Of a stretch of DNA of 64,000 nucleotides, positions 52,612 through 61,673 are shown piece after piece. Made by a program: the position numbers and the translations under genes. Under the pieces are notes generated by a model. That model saw only the letters and a program-made list of their open reading frames with translations, did no database searches and was not told where the DNA came from. The stretch comes from Anaerolineales bacterium UBA5195 (GTDB taxonomy: Bacteria > Chloroflexota > Anaerolineae > Anaerolineales > Villigracilaceae). Every line of letters begins with the position of its first letter. Position 1 is the stretch's first letter. The DNA lies in assembly GCA_002412925.1 (NCBI GenBank), contig DHVZ01000073.1:216897-280896 (forward strand), read 5' to 3'.

Positions 52612-54101
52612 CAGCTTGTCACGGCAATCCGAATGGGGATCAAGGGGAGCCATGGCCACCAGAACGGGCGGATGTGGATCTCGGGGCTTTGATTCAGCCC
52701 GTAGGTATCCCTCAGCAGGCTGTCTGCGCGCCTCGCTGTTTTTCCCTGCACGATGGAAATCACCTGCCCCGCGTCGAGCGACGGACGCACGTTGCGTTCG
52801 GCATGCACCTGCCAGCGGACGATGCCCCGCCCATCGACAAGCGGAGAAATATCCTGCAATGCGATGCGCCCGGACACCGGGACAAACCCGGCGGGCAGCG
52901 AAGCATCCATCACTCGCCCGGCAAGCTCCTGTAAATCGGCAAATGCGGCATAGGCCATACCAAACTCCACGCGCATCGAAAGGGTTAGTTTTGTGGCGGC
53001 CTGGTCGGGCGGTGGGGAAAAGGTCTCTTCAAGCACATTCACGCGGACAAAGGTGGACGGAAGCAAGACATCGCCGGTCTTGACTTGGGACTGGAAACGC
53101 TGGCGGGCCTCGCGCTCGAGGTCAGCCAGGAGCCGCTTCCGCAGGCTTTCGCGGTCCTGATCGGTGGGAACGTCCATGGTAATATCGCCGCCGCCGCTGG
53201 TGGGAGCAGGATTCAAAACCACCACCGAGAGACCTAGCTGCCCTTCGAAGCTGTTGATCGCCCCAGCCTGAAGATTGCCGCTTAAACCGGCAGCCCGGGC
53301 GCGAACAGGTACGCTGACAGATTTTTTGGTACTCTTCGGCGGCACATCGACCCGGTTATCGGTCACAAAGGAGACGGGGGGGGTGGTCGCAGAGAGCAGG
53401 ACCGTCCCGGCGGGAACGCTGACGACTTTATCCGTCAGGTTCGTCAGCAGGCATTCGCCTGTCGCCGTCTTGTCGGGGATTGTTGCTTTTCCAGTGCCGA
53501 GAGCGGAAGCTTTCCCTTCGACGACAAGTTTTAACATACGCGCCGGGACGCTGCCTGACATTTGCACCTTTTCCACGCCTTGCTCGGCACTGACAGAGAG
53601 ATCAAGGCTTTGTTTTTGTTCCGGGAGCGTCAGGCGCACATCCGCCGAGGGGATCAAAACGAGCATCACCACCAGCACAGCCAGCACCCCCAGGGCAAAG
53701 ACCAAGACGCGGAAAGCGGGATTGCCATTCAAGGGGAGAAAATCAACACCGGGCAAATCCTGGCGCAAGACGCGCAAATCCTGGCGCGGAAAGCGGCGCT
53801 GGACACGCACAGGACTGCGCTCGAGCCATTGTTTTTTCTGGGCGGCGGTGGACGTGGAGAAATAAGAAATCCCGAGTTCGTGCGCGGCGGCGCGAATTTC
53901 GCCATCTCGCGTGACCAGGCCCATTTCAGCACCCAGCGATTCGGCGTGGCGGCACAAGAGGGCCAAATCCAGCGGGCGCACACCGACCCGCCCCCGCTTG
54001 GGCCAAATGAGCAAAATACGCGGGGTCTTGGCCCATTCCATGCGATCGCGGATGGAGATCAAGTCGTCATGCGAGTCGAGGTGGATCACCTGGGTTTTCA
54101 T
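52611..54101 (-). CDS. membrane protein with baseplate J/gp47-like domain
   Basis: 496 residues from the ATG at 54101. The N-terminal 120 residues (IRDRMEWAKTPRILLIWP and AESLGAEMGLVTRDGEIRA) form an alpha/beta region; one transmembrane helix follows at about 134-155 (VLVFALGVLAVLVVMLVLI). The outer part resembles baseplate J proteins: VTDNRVDVPPKSTKKSVSVP, ARAAGLSGNLQAGAINSFEG and LGLSVVVLNPAPTSGG, then a basic C-terminal domain. In phages and contractile systems this wedge protein builds baseplates, but here the gene sits with ruvX and mltG and no other phage gene. A TATAAT box ends 9 nt before the ATG, so it may be leaderless. Confidence 0.75.
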   Translation of the reverse strand: MKTQVIHLDSHDDLISIRDRMEWAKTPRILLIWPKRGRVGVRPLDLALLCRHAESLGAEMGLVTRDGEIRAAAHELGISYFSTSTAAQKKQWLERSPVRVQRRFPRQDLRVLRQDLPGVDFLPLNGNPAFRVLVFALGVLAVLVVMLVLIPSADVRLTLPEQKQSLDLSVSAEQGVEKVQMSGSVPARMLKLVVEGKASALGTGKATIPDKTATGECLLTNLTDKVVSVPAGTVLLSATTPPVSFVTDNRVDVPPKSTKKSVSVPVRARAAGLSGNLQAGAINSFEGQLGLSVVVLNPAPTSGGGDITMDVPTDQDRESLRKRLLADLEREARQRFQSQVKTGDVLLPSTFVRVNVLEETFSPPPDQAATKLTLSMRVEFGMAYAAFADLQELAGRVMDASLPAGFVPVSGRIALQDISPLVDGRGIVRWQVHAERNVRPSLDAGQVISIVQGKTARRADSLLRDTYGLNQSPEIHIRPFWWPWLPLIPIRIAVTS

Positions 54102-54200
54102 TTCAAGACAATTATAACGTACCTGGCATGACACGGCTTGCCGCGCAAACTCGGGATAGCAATTCTCAACTGAGAGTTGCCAGAGCCGGGAGCAACAAAA

Positions 54201-54235
54201 AAGTCCAGCGTCGAGCCGCTGGACTTGAAAGTATT
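54201..54235 (-). terminator. terminator after alaS
   Basis: On the minus strand AAGTCCAGCG pairs with CGCTGGACTT (54201-54226), followed by TTTTTTG, 10 bp. Directly behind the alaS stop. Confidence 0.82.
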
Positions 54236-56962
54236 TCACTTCACCTTTTCTGCAAGCCAATCCTTAACGCTGGCCAGCGCTTCGGGGAGCCTGCTGGCCT
54301 CCTTGCCGCCGCCGAAGGCCAGGTGCGGCGCGCCGCCCCCGCCCGCGCCCAACTGACGAGAGATGTGCCCAACCAAATCTCCGGCTTTGACGCCATGCTT
54401 GATCAAATCCTGGGTCACAGCAGCCATCACGGTCACGCTCTCGCCGGTCGAGGCAATCACACAAACCCCGTTTTCTGGGAACTCCGCCCGGAAGGCATCC
54501 GAGAGCTTGGTCAGGGCTTCCTTATCCACGCCGGCCATCTGGGTCACAAGCAGGTTGACGCCGTTGACAGTTGCAACGCTGGCAAGCTGCTGGTTGAAGC
54601 TGGAAAGCGCCAGTTCTGCGCGCGCCGCGGCCAAGTGCTTTTTCGTGGTAGCCAACTCTTCCTGTAATACATCGACTTTGGACGGGACCTCTTCCACGCT
54701 GGATTTCAACGCGGCGGCGACATTTTTCAGCGCCTTGAAGCGCTTCGCGATGAGTTCATACGCCCCGCGGCCGGTCACCGCTTCGAGACGCCGAATGCCC
54801 GCCGCAGCCGAGCCTTCGCTGACGATAATGAACGCGCCCACGTCGCTGGTGCGCTCGAGATGCGTGCCGCCGCACAATTCGTAAGAATATTTGTCGTCGA
54901 GGTCGCCAACCGTAATCGTACGGACAACATCGCCGTATTTCTCGCCAAAGAGAGCCATCGCGCCTTCGGCAATCGCTGCCTCGCGTGACTTGGTGCGCGG
55001 CACAACAGTGTAATCTGCCGCGACCGCCTCGTTGACGATTTTCTCCACGCGCTCGAGCTGTTCAGGCGTCATTGCTTCGGGATGATTGAAATCGAAGCGC
55101 AAATGGGTCGGCGAGACCAGCGAACCGGCCTGGCGGGCATGCTCGCCCAAAACCTGATGCAAGGCGGCATGCATCAAATGCGTGGCCGTATGGTTGCGCA
55201 TGATGTCATGCCGGCGGCTGTAATCGACTTCGGCCAGCGCCTGATCACCGACTTTGGGCTTGCCGCTGACAACTTCGCCGATGTGCGAAATCAGTCCGGC
55301 TGCCGGGCGGCGGATTTCGCTAACTTCGATTTCCCACCCCGGCCCGCGGAGGACCCCGGTATCACCGACCTGGCCACCAGATTCAAGATAGAAACCGGTC
55401 TTGGGCAGGATCACTTCCACTTTATCGCCAAACTGTGCTTCGGTAACTGATAGACCTTCCACCACCAGCGCCAAAATCTCAGTATCTATCTGTGTACTTG
55501 TATACGGGTCATAGGCGACACCTTTTTCGCCAAGTTTTCCGCTGGCAACCAAATCCTTGTAAATCCCGGCAAAAAACTCCGCATCCTCGCCGCCCAGCGC
55601 GCCCATGGCTTTGCCGCCACCAGAGGCAATACTATGCTCATCCCGGGCGGCCTTGAAACCGGCTTCATCCACATCCAGGCCTTGTTCGCGGGCGATATCG
55701 CGACTAATTTCGAGCGGCAGGCCATAGGTGGCATACAGGTCGAAAGCTTTATGACCGTCCAGGACGGTTTTTCCAGCCTGTTTGAGCTCGTCAAGCAGGC
55801 CCTGAAGGTAGGCCGTGCCCGATTCAACCGTCCGCGCAAAACGGATTTCTTCGCGGGTCAGGTTGTCGAGAATTGCCTCGCGGTGCTTGACCAGTTCCGG
55901 GTAAAAACCGCCATATTCGCTGATGAAGGCGTCCGCCACTTTGGCGAGGAACGGCTCGTACAGGCCGATCTTGGTCCCGAAACGGGCCGCGCGGCGGATG
56001 ATCATCCGGCAGACATAGTTGCGGCCCGCGTTGCCCGGCACCACACCGTCGCCGATCAGGAAAGCCGCCGAGCGGGCATGGTCGCAAATGACACGGTACG
56101 GGGTGAAATCGGCATAAATCTGCTCGCGCGAGTTGCCGGTCAGCCCGGAAAGCACATCCAGCGCGCCTTTGAACAAGTCCGTTTTATAGTTGGAATCCAC
56201 GCCCTGGAGCACCGAAACGATCCGCTCGAAGCCCATGCCAGTATCGACGTGTTTCGCAGGCAGGGGTTCCAGGCGGCCATCTTCGAACAGGTTGTACTGG
56301 ATGAAAACGTTATTCCACAGTTCGAGGTAGCGGGTACAATCCCCGTTGACGCCACACTGGTGCGGCTGGCCGCGCAGATTGTCGTGTTCCTCGCCCAGGT
56401 CGATGTGGATTTCAGAGCATGGGCCGCAAGGCCCGAACTCGGCCATCTGCCAGAAGTTTTCCTTGCGCCCAAAGTAAAGCACATGGGAGGGATCGAACCC
56501 GGGCTGCTGCTTCCAAATGTCGGCAGCCTCCTCGTCAGTGGGGACATCACCCTGGTCATCCTTGAAGCAGGTGGCGTAGAGCTTGTCTTTGGGCAGCCCC
56601 CAGACATCGGTCAACAACTGCCATGACCAGGCAATCGCTTCCTTTTTATAGTAGTCTCCGAACGACCAATTGCCGAGCATCTCGAAAAAGGTGTGATGCG
56701 TGTCGTCACGGCCAACGTCATCGAGGTCATTGTGCTTGCCCGCCACACGCATACATTTTTGCGAGTCGACAGCGCGGGTGTAGGGGCGTTTGTCGGTGCC
56801 GACGAAAACATCCTTGAACTGCACCATGCCCGAATTGGTGAAGAGCAGCGTGGCATCGCCGCCGGGGACAAGCGACATCGAAGGGACAGCCGTGTGCCCA
56901 TGTTCTACAAAAAAATCAATAAAGGTCTGGCGAATTTCATTGCCGGTCAGTTTTTTGCTCAT
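54236..56962 (-). CDS. alaS: alanyl-tRNA synthetase
   Basis: 908 residues, full length for AlaRS: class II catalytic core (EHGHTAVPSMSLVPGGD to MIIRRAARFG), tRNA-recognition helices, the editing domain with NHTATHLMHAAL (HxxxH) and ELCGGTHLERT (Cys and His zinc ligands), and the C-terminal DHHA1 domain (GAGGGGAPHLAFGGGK). It charges tRNA-Ala and clears mischarged Ser/Gly. GGAG 5 nt before the ATG and a TATAAT box at 56992-56997 are seen. The baseplate-J-like gene is further downstream, past a terminator. Confidence 0.97.
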   Translation of the reverse strand: MSKKLTGNEIRQTFIDFFVEHGHTAVPSMSLVPGGDATLLFTNSGMVQFKDVFVGTDKRPYTRAVDSQKCMRVAGKHNDLDDVGRDDTHHTFFEMLGNWSFGDYYKKEAIAWSWQLLTDVWGLPKDKLYATCFKDDQGDVPTDEEAADIWKQQPGFDPSHVLYFGRKENFWQMAEFGPCGPCSEIHIDLGEEHDNLRGQPHQCGVNGDCTRYLELWNNVFIQYNLFEDGRLEPLPAKHVDTGMGFERIVSVLQGVDSNYKTDLFKGALDVLSGLTGNSREQIYADFTPYRVICDHARSAAFLIGDGVVPGNAGRNYVCRMIIRRAARFGTKIGLYEPFLAKVADAFISEYGGFYPELVKHREAILDNLTREEIRFARTVESGTAYLQGLLDELKQAGKTVLDGHKAFDLYATYGLPLEISRDIAREQGLDVDEAGFKAARDEHSIASGGGKAMGALGGEDAEFFAGIYKDLVASGKLGEKGVAYDPYTSTQIDTEILALVVEGLSVTEAQFGDKVEVILPKTGFYLESGGQVGDTGVLRGPGWEIEVSEIRRPAAGLISHIGEVVSGKPKVGDQALAEVDYSRRHDIMRNHTATHLMHAALHQVLGEHARQAGSLVSPTHLRFDFNHPEAMTPEQLERVEKIVNEAVAADYTVVPRTKSREAAIAEGAMALFGEKYGDVVRTITVGDLDDKYSYELCGGTHLERTSDVGAFIIVSEGSAAAGIRRLEAVTGRGAYELIAKRFKALKNVAAALKSSVEEVPSKVDVLQEELATTKKHLAAARAELALSSFNQQLASVATVNGVNLLVTQMAGVDKEALTKLSDAFRAEFPENGVCVIASTGESVTVMAAVTQDLIKHGVKAGDLVGHISRQLGAGGGGAPHLAFGGGKEASRLPEALASVKDWLAEKVK

Positions 56963-56991
56963 TCTGGCTCCAAAAGGTTGAAAGTGGGAAA

Positions 56992-56997
56992 ATTATA
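56992..56997 (-). promoter_or_regulatory. putative -10 box of alaS
   Basis: TATAAT about 30 nt before the alaS ATG; a TTGATC at 19-bp spacing could be the -35. No T-box leader (no specifier stem or antiterminator) is seen. Confidence 0.45.
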
Positions 56998-57030
56998 TCA
57001 AGCTGAACTGAGATGTGATCAAAGAAAAAT

Positions 57031-57140
57031 CCCGGTCTCATGATTTGAGCCGGGAAATCATAGTAGGACTATGGGAAATTAAAACATAACCGGCTCAAAA
57101 AATAGAAGGAGGTGCTGCCCGGCTTCCTACAGCCGGGCAG
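57031..57140 (+). promoter_or_regulatory. structured region with mutually exclusive hairpins
   Basis: Arms: CCCGG-CTCA (57031-57040), TTTGAGCCGGG (57044-57054), CCGGCTCAAA (57090-57099), and TGCCCGGC (57116-57123) with GCCGGGCA (57133-57140). The second arm can pair with the first or the third. A GGAGG (57108-57112) lies between arm three and four. The gap from alaS to 57405 (about 440 bp) holds nothing else that I can support; no known RNA family is recognised. Confidence 0.35.
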
Positions 57141-57404
57141 GTAGCTGTGGCATGGTTCGTCAATGTGCAACAAGATCCAAATTTCTTTTTCATGATGGCA
57201 ATTATACTGCTTTTTTTAGGGGTGATAAGAAATGGGGTCTCCAGGATTTTCCGTGAAGACCACAAAAAATGGGGGCTGGATTTAGGGCTCGCATGTCACA
57301 ATTTCCTGTATACTTATTATCAACCTTCGCAAAACATTTCGGAGATTCTGTCAACAATCGCGAAGTGCTGATTGGCAGCACCAGAAAAGTACAAAAGCAA
57401 AAAC

Positions 57405-58328
57405 ATGTCTTTCAAAACAAAACCCATGCTGATTATCCTGGCCATGGAATTGGGAATTTCATGCCTGTTGGCCGCCGGTATCATCTGGCAAATTGGGCGC
57501 AATGCCCCGTCTTCAGCCCTGGCCCAGCCACTCGGGATGGAGTCCCCAGCGCCCATGCAGCTATCTGCCACGCCCTTCCTGCCATCGTCTGCAACTGCAA
57601 CGACTGCGGTTATGATCGAGCCTGCCCTAGCCTTCCCAACCGCGCCTGACAGTTTTTCGCCCCCTCTGCTCCCAATCGCCACGCTGGAAACCACACCCAG
57701 ACCCGGCGGCATAGCCCCGGTAGAAAATGGCCCCCTGGACACTACGGAGCAGTTGGCGCTCTACATCGCCTCCCTGCGCTATCTCGCCCCCACCACCGCC
57801 GATGGCATCCGCCTGGCCCGTGAGCTGAACTACATCGGAAAAGACGGACATCCCAGCAACATCTGTGGGCCGCTTTCCATCGCAATCCTGCGCGAGACCG
57901 GAATCCTCAGCCCGGACACCTCGCTCGACAAGTTCTGGCTGCTCGATCCCAGGCAAGGGACGGCCCGGCAGTTGCTGGCGCGCACCTTCCCGCCCGAGCG
58001 ATTCGAAAACCTGAGGACAAAAACACCGCTCAATAAATTCGACTGGGACGCTTTCCCACTGCAACCCGGAGATTTTTTGTACATTTATGCCGGGACAGGC
58101 GGTAATTTCGAGCACATGCTGGTCGTCAACCGCACAGACGGCAAACAGCGCGCCTATGCTGTGACAAACTATGCCACCCCAAATGGCTTTGTCATCACTG
58201 AAGTATTGCTCTATGACGCCAATGACAAAACCGCCGGGATTTTTCACACCTGGACAAAGCGAAATTACGCCCAATTGGGATCCACCGGCTTTGGAGGCTT
58301 CGAAATCTGGAGACTTCGTTCTCAGTGA
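57405..58328 (+). CDS. membrane-anchored protein with C39-like cysteine peptidase features
   Basis: 307 residues from the ATG at 57405; the ribosome site is unclear. The first 20-30 residues form a signal anchor (MLIILAMELGISCLLAAGII), then a Pro/Ala/Ser-rich stalk to about 110. The folded part contains SNICGPLSIAIL, resembling the catalytic Cys helix CGPTxLA of papain-like C39 peptidases, and GNFEHMLVVNR, where a catalytic His would be. It could be an outer-surface cysteine peptidase or an inactive relative. A MITE-like repeat follows directly. Confidence 0.55.
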   Translation: MSFKTKPMLIILAMELGISCLLAAGIIWQIGRNAPSSALAQPLGMESPAPMQLSATPFLPSSATATTAVMIEPALAFPTAPDSFSPPLLPIATLETTPRPGGIAPVENGPLDTTEQLALYIASLRYLAPTTADGIRLARELNYIGKDGHPSNICGPLSIAILRETGILSPDTSLDKFWLLDPRQGTARQLLARTFPPERFENLRTKTPLNKFDWDAFPLQPGDFLYIYAGTGGNFEHMLVVNRTDGKQRAYAVTNYATPNGFVITEVLLYDANDKTAGIFHTWTKRNYAQLGSTGFGGFEIWRLRSQ

Positions 58329-58340
58329 TGGGCGTAGGCA

Positions 58341-58435
58341 AGAGGGTGCGTCGCACCAGGCTTTTGGCTTAAACTCCGCGAAATGAAACCCGCTTTCGCT
58401 TGAAAGTTCCCCATTTAACCTAGTGCGACGTACTC
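58341..58435. repeat. MITE-like element, family 4
   Basis: Inverted ends about 18 bp long: AGAG-GTGCGTCGCACCAGG at the left and CCTAGTGCGACGTACTCT at the right, with about 55 bp between, including CGCTTTCGCTTGAAAG. Total about 95 bp, no coding capacity. Confidence 0.55.
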
Positions 58436-58460
58436 TTCAGTAAATTACGAGGAGCAAAAT

Positions 58461-59054
58461 ATGAACGGAAATCCGGCACCTGTCATGGAAATATTAAAGG
58501 GGCTCCAGATCCAACGGAACCCACAGCGCTTGCGCCTGAGCTATCGCTGGTTCAACGGGTGCGGAGGATTGACCCAAATTCTCGCGGAAGCTGTCTTTTT
58601 CCTGATCGGGTTGGTCTTTTTTAGCTTCCCGCTGCTTTCTTTGATTTCTAACCTGGTCCGCATAAGGAGCCTGTCCCTGCTGCAATGGGCGACGACGCTG
58701 CCATTTCTGCTGGCAGGATTTTTCATCGTCTATCGCGGACTGGGCATTTTATTTAACAAAAGCGTTTTTGAAATCAAGGCCAGGCAGTTCAAAATCTGGA
58801 ATGGACCTCTGCCGTTCCTGGGTGAGAAAAACCTGACCCTTTTAACCTCCGAAATCGCCAACGTGGAATGGAAGCAAGTGGGGCATTCGTCCGGCAGCAG
58901 CGCCAGGGGACAGCGGAGCGGTTACTCTGCCACCTATGATGTTGTCCTGACTACAACTCGAGGGCAAGCGAAAAAGATTTTGAGCGGCCTGAATAACCGG
59001 GACTACGCTTTTGCAATCCAAGGTGAGCTCTCCCGTTTTCTCGAAACCAAGTAA
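58461..59054 (+). CDS. two-helix membrane protein, hypothetical
   Basis: 197 residues. GGAG-type site before the ATG (acgAGGAG). Two hydrophobic helices (about 40-66 and 74-94) separated by a short loop, then a soluble beta-rich C-terminal part (FEIKARQFKIWNG to the end) with a Ser/Gly/Arg patch (SGSSARGQRSGYS). Domain order resembles bacterial PH-like membrane proteins, but no firm family is recognised. Confidence 0.6.
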   Translation: MNGNPAPVMEILKGLQIQRNPQRLRLSYRWFNGCGGLTQILAEAVFFLIGLVFFSFPLLSLISNLVRIRSLSLLQWATTLPFLLAGFFIVYRGLGILFNKSVFEIKARQFKIWNGPLPFLGEKNLTLLTSEIANVEWKQVGHSSGSSARGQRSGYSATYDVVLTTTRGQAKKILSGLNNRDYAFAIQGELSRFLETK

Positions 59055-59098
59055 TAGACCTTCGACCAATTGTTTTCCATCCTAAAGGAGTTTCTCAG

Positions 59099-59536
59099 AT
59101 GAACGATCGATCTTTTGTAGAACCCAACCGCGCTTCCACTGAGCGCATCCGCGCCCTAGCCTCGCGCCTGAGCGACGAGGCAATGCAGACCCGCGTTGGC
59201 GAGCACTGGACAGTTGCTATCGCCCTGGCTCACCTGGCCTTTTGGGACAGGCGCGTGATGTATGTTCTGGAGATGACTGAGCGCGATGGCAAACTCTTTA
59301 TCCCGGAGATTGATATTTTTGTAAACGACCTTTCCCTGCCGCTTTGGGCGGCCATCCCGCCCCGCGAAGCCGCGCGGATCGCCATTGAGACCTCCGAGGC
59401 GCTGGATAAACAACTGGAAAACTTCCCGCCCGCCTTGCTCGAGGAAATTTACCTGTATAACAAGCGCTGGGTCATTCGCGCCTTACACCGCAACGAACAC
59501 CTGGACGAAGTTGAGGCAGCCTTGAAACACACATGA
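59099..59536 (+). CDS. DinB-like four-helix protein
   Basis: 145 residues. GEHWTVAIALAHLAFWDRRV is typical of the DinB/maleylpyruvate-isomerase helix with a metal His, and HRNEHLDEVEAAL at the C-terminus has the second histidine pair; the rest is helical. DinB-like proteins bind a divalent metal and often use low-molecular-weight thiols for transfer or isomerisation. The substrate is unknown. AAAGGAG-type site before the ATG; a terminator follows. Confidence 0.75.
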   Translation: MNDRSFVEPNRASTERIRALASRLSDEAMQTRVGEHWTVAIALAHLAFWDRRVMYVLEMTERDGKLFIPEIDIFVNDLSLPLWAAIPPREAARIAIETSEALDKQLENFPPALLEEIYLYNKRWVIRALHRNEHLDEVEAALKHT

Positions 59537-59565
59537 CCGGGGGAATTCCCTATCCAAACGAGGGG

Positions 59566-59595
59566 GAGCGTGGCTTGCAAGCCAGCTCTTTTTTT
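59566..59595 (+). terminator. terminator after the DinB-like gene
   Basis: GAGC, then TGGCTTGCAAGCCA (self-complementary), then GCTC, followed by a run of T residues. Confidence 0.8.
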
Positions 59596-59659
59596 CGTAA
59601 AATTGACTCGTGCTGACGATTCTGATTTATGATTTTTCATGCAAAAAGAAGGCTTGCTC

Positions 59660-60574
59660 ATGCCGCTTGATCCAAATAAACAGTTAACCACGCTAACGGG
59701 CGCCAGGCAGACAATGATGTCCTGGTCAAAAATAATCGAGTCCCGTGAGGCGGTTCCCGAAATCTACAAAACCTTTTTCAATGCGGCGCCAGGTGAGACC
59801 CAGGAATTTCCGTATACCGTGCTTGCGCCAGCTCTCGATGGATTCCCCCGCCGAACCAGCGAAAAACTGATCTGTTATCGAGATCAGACCCTGTACATTT
59901 TGGAACGTCACAGCAACCGGTTTAGCACGCTGGGATATCCTGTCAAAACCATCCAGACTGTCGAAACAGGGAATGTTCTTTTGCGCTCGTGGGTTACCAT
60001 CAGTGGCGTGACAATCGAGGGCATTGCGGCCTCGACCAAAGTCGAGTTTAATGCGGCAGTTGGCGAGCGCTATTTCGCGCCTTTTTTGAGCAAAATCCGC
60101 CCAGCCGCGATTGAGCTTGACGAAACAAGCCATGGGGTGGAACAGGCTAAGTTTGACGCCCTGGCAGCGGCCAACTTCAAGTTGATGAACATGGGGCGGG
60201 CAAGCCTGATACGCGGAGAGAAAATCATCCAGCTTGTCTTCCAGCCAGAAATTCGCAAGCGCGCCGGGGCTTTCTTCGGCTGGGTCTTCTACAAGACAAT
60301 CACACCGGCCTATCTCACGATTTTGACGGATAAGGAAATCGTCCTGGTCCAGGAACCTGAACGCGGAATCGGGGGCAGCGCAGCCCGGTACGGGTGCATC
60401 CAGCGCTATATTTCCCTTTCCAACATTCGGAAAATCACGGTAAATGAACAGGAAAACAATTTATTAAATCTCTCGATCCATTTATCCCAGGACAAGCGCG
60501 TGGAAAAGTTCTTTGATCTTTCCACGAAACAAGAAATGGAACAACTCTGGGGCGAAATCGAGAAGTTAATCTGA
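59660..60574 (+). CDS. hypothetical protein with PH-like beta regions
   Basis: 304 residues from the ATG at 59660, which has AGAAGG 7 nt upstream; an in-frame ATG at 59639 lies 5 nt after a TATGAT and could be a leaderless start. No signal peptide or membrane helix. The beta-rich chain has two related halves: EKLICYRDQTLYILERHSNR and TPAYLTILTDKEIVLVQEPE, each similar to bacterial PH-like or short-chain domains. The function is unknown. Confidence 0.6.
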   Translation: MPLDPNKQLTTLTGARQTMMSWSKIIESREAVPEIYKTFFNAAPGETQEFPYTVLAPALDGFPRRTSEKLICYRDQTLYILERHSNRFSTLGYPVKTIQTVETGNVLLRSWVTISGVTIEGIAASTKVEFNAAVGERYFAPFLSKIRPAAIELDETSHGVEQAKFDALAAANFKLMNMGRASLIRGEKIIQLVFQPEIRKRAGAFFGWVFYKTITPAYLTILTDKEIVLVQEPERGIGGSAARYGCIQRYISLSNIRKITVNEQENNLLNLSIHLSQDKRVEKFFDLSTKQEMEQLWGEIEKLI

Positions 60575-60592
60575 TCGAAGAGAAGTACAGGC

Positions 60593-61660
60593 ATGTCAAC
60601 CAAACCTCGCTGCCGCGCCCGCGAATTGGGCATTTCTCCCGGAATTTTACCTCCAGGGAAGTTGAACGCCATCACCGACGTTGCCGGGGTACTCGTTGGG
60701 CATGTGACCCTGTTTCAAGGGGAAGATCTCCGCACCGGGGCAACGGCCATCCTGCCGCACGAGGGGAATATTTATCAGGACAAGGTTCCGGCGGGCTTGG
60801 CGGTTGGCAATGGCTATGGAAAACTGATGGGCGGCACCCAAATCTCGGAACTGGGCGAGCTCGAAACGCCGATCCTGTTGACCAATACGCTGTCCGTCCC
60901 GCAGGCCGCCGAGGCGCTGCTCGACTGGACTCTCTCTCAACCAGGCAACGAAAAGGTCGGCTCGGTCAATCCTGTTGTCGGCGAAACGAATGACGGCTGG
61001 CTGAACAACATCCGTCAGCGGTCGCTGACCAAAGAACTGATCTCTCAGTCCCTCGAAAACGCCGCAGGCGGGCCGGTGGCTGAGGGAGCGATTGGCGCGG
61101 GGACGGGCACGGTCGCTTTCGGGTGGAAGGGTGGAATCGGAACCAGTTCGCGGGTTCTGCCCGCTCACTTGGGCGGATACACGCTTGGGGCGCTGGTCCA
61201 GTCCAACTTTGGCGGTGTGCTGCAAATCACCGGGCTGCCGGTCGGCCAAAAACTGGGTCAATATTATCTGAAAAACGAACTCGAGCAGAGCAGCGCCGAC
61301 GGCTCAATCATGATCGTTCTGGCAACCGACGCGCCGCTTTCTGATCGCAACCTGACGCGCCTGGCGCGCCGCGCGCTGGCCGGGCTGGCCCGCACCGGCG
61401 CGGCCATGTCGGATGGGTCGGGAGATTATGCCATCGCCTTTTCAACCCATCCCGAAGTCCGGCGGACAGCCTCACGGCGGAAACAGGTCAGCCTATATCT
61501 CGAAATGCCCAACACGCAAATCTCGCCCCTGTTTGAAGCCACCATCGAAGCCACCGAGGAGGCGATTTACAACTCTCTCTGCATGGCCGAAACTGTCAGC
61601 GGCTACCGTGGGACTATCGAGGCGCTGCCGCTCGAACAAGTCAAAAAACTGATCATTTGA
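60593..61660 (+). CDS. P1-family (DmpA-like) aminopeptidase
   Basis: 355 residues. The family start RARELGISPGILPPGKLNAITDV, the glycine-rich VGHVTL and GLAVGNGYGKLMG, and GALVQSNFG and SDGSGDYAIAFST (with the SGD core) match the DmpA/BapA N-terminal-nucleophile peptidases, which self-cleave and remove amino-terminal residues from small peptides or D-amino acid amides. Final parts VSGYRGTIEALP are conserved. There is no signal peptide, so it is cytoplasmic. It starts 18 nt after the PH-like gene. Confidence 0.88.
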   Translation: MSTKPRCRARELGISPGILPPGKLNAITDVAGVLVGHVTLFQGEDLRTGATAILPHEGNIYQDKVPAGLAVGNGYGKLMGGTQISELGELETPILLTNTLSVPQAAEALLDWTLSQPGNEKVGSVNPVVGETNDGWLNNIRQRSLTKELISQSLENAAGGPVAEGAIGAGTGTVAFGWKGGIGTSSRVLPAHLGGYTLGALVQSNFGGVLQITGLPVGQKLGQYYLKNELEQSSADGSIMIVLATDAPLSDRNLTRLARRALAGLARTGAAMSDGSGDYAIAFSTHPEVRRTASRRKQVSLYLEMPNTQISPLFEATIEATEEAIYNSLCMAETVSGYRGTIEALPLEQVKKLII

Positions 61661-61673
61661 AATGGTGACTTGC

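Noticed and set aside
54128..54667. Open frame of 179 residues on the plus strand overlapping the alaS end
   Set aside because: It is antisense to alaS and crosses the alaS terminator; no start signal.
57147..57371. Open frame of 74 residues from a GTG, with a hydrophobic stretch
   Set aside because: Its only GGAGG lies 35 nt upstream inside a hairpin region, the start is GTG and the sequence matches nothing I recognise; not called as a gene.
56963..57404. T-box leader before alaS
   Set aside because: Looked for specifier stem and antiterminator before alaS; not found. The hairpins there lie too far from alaS and on the other strand side.
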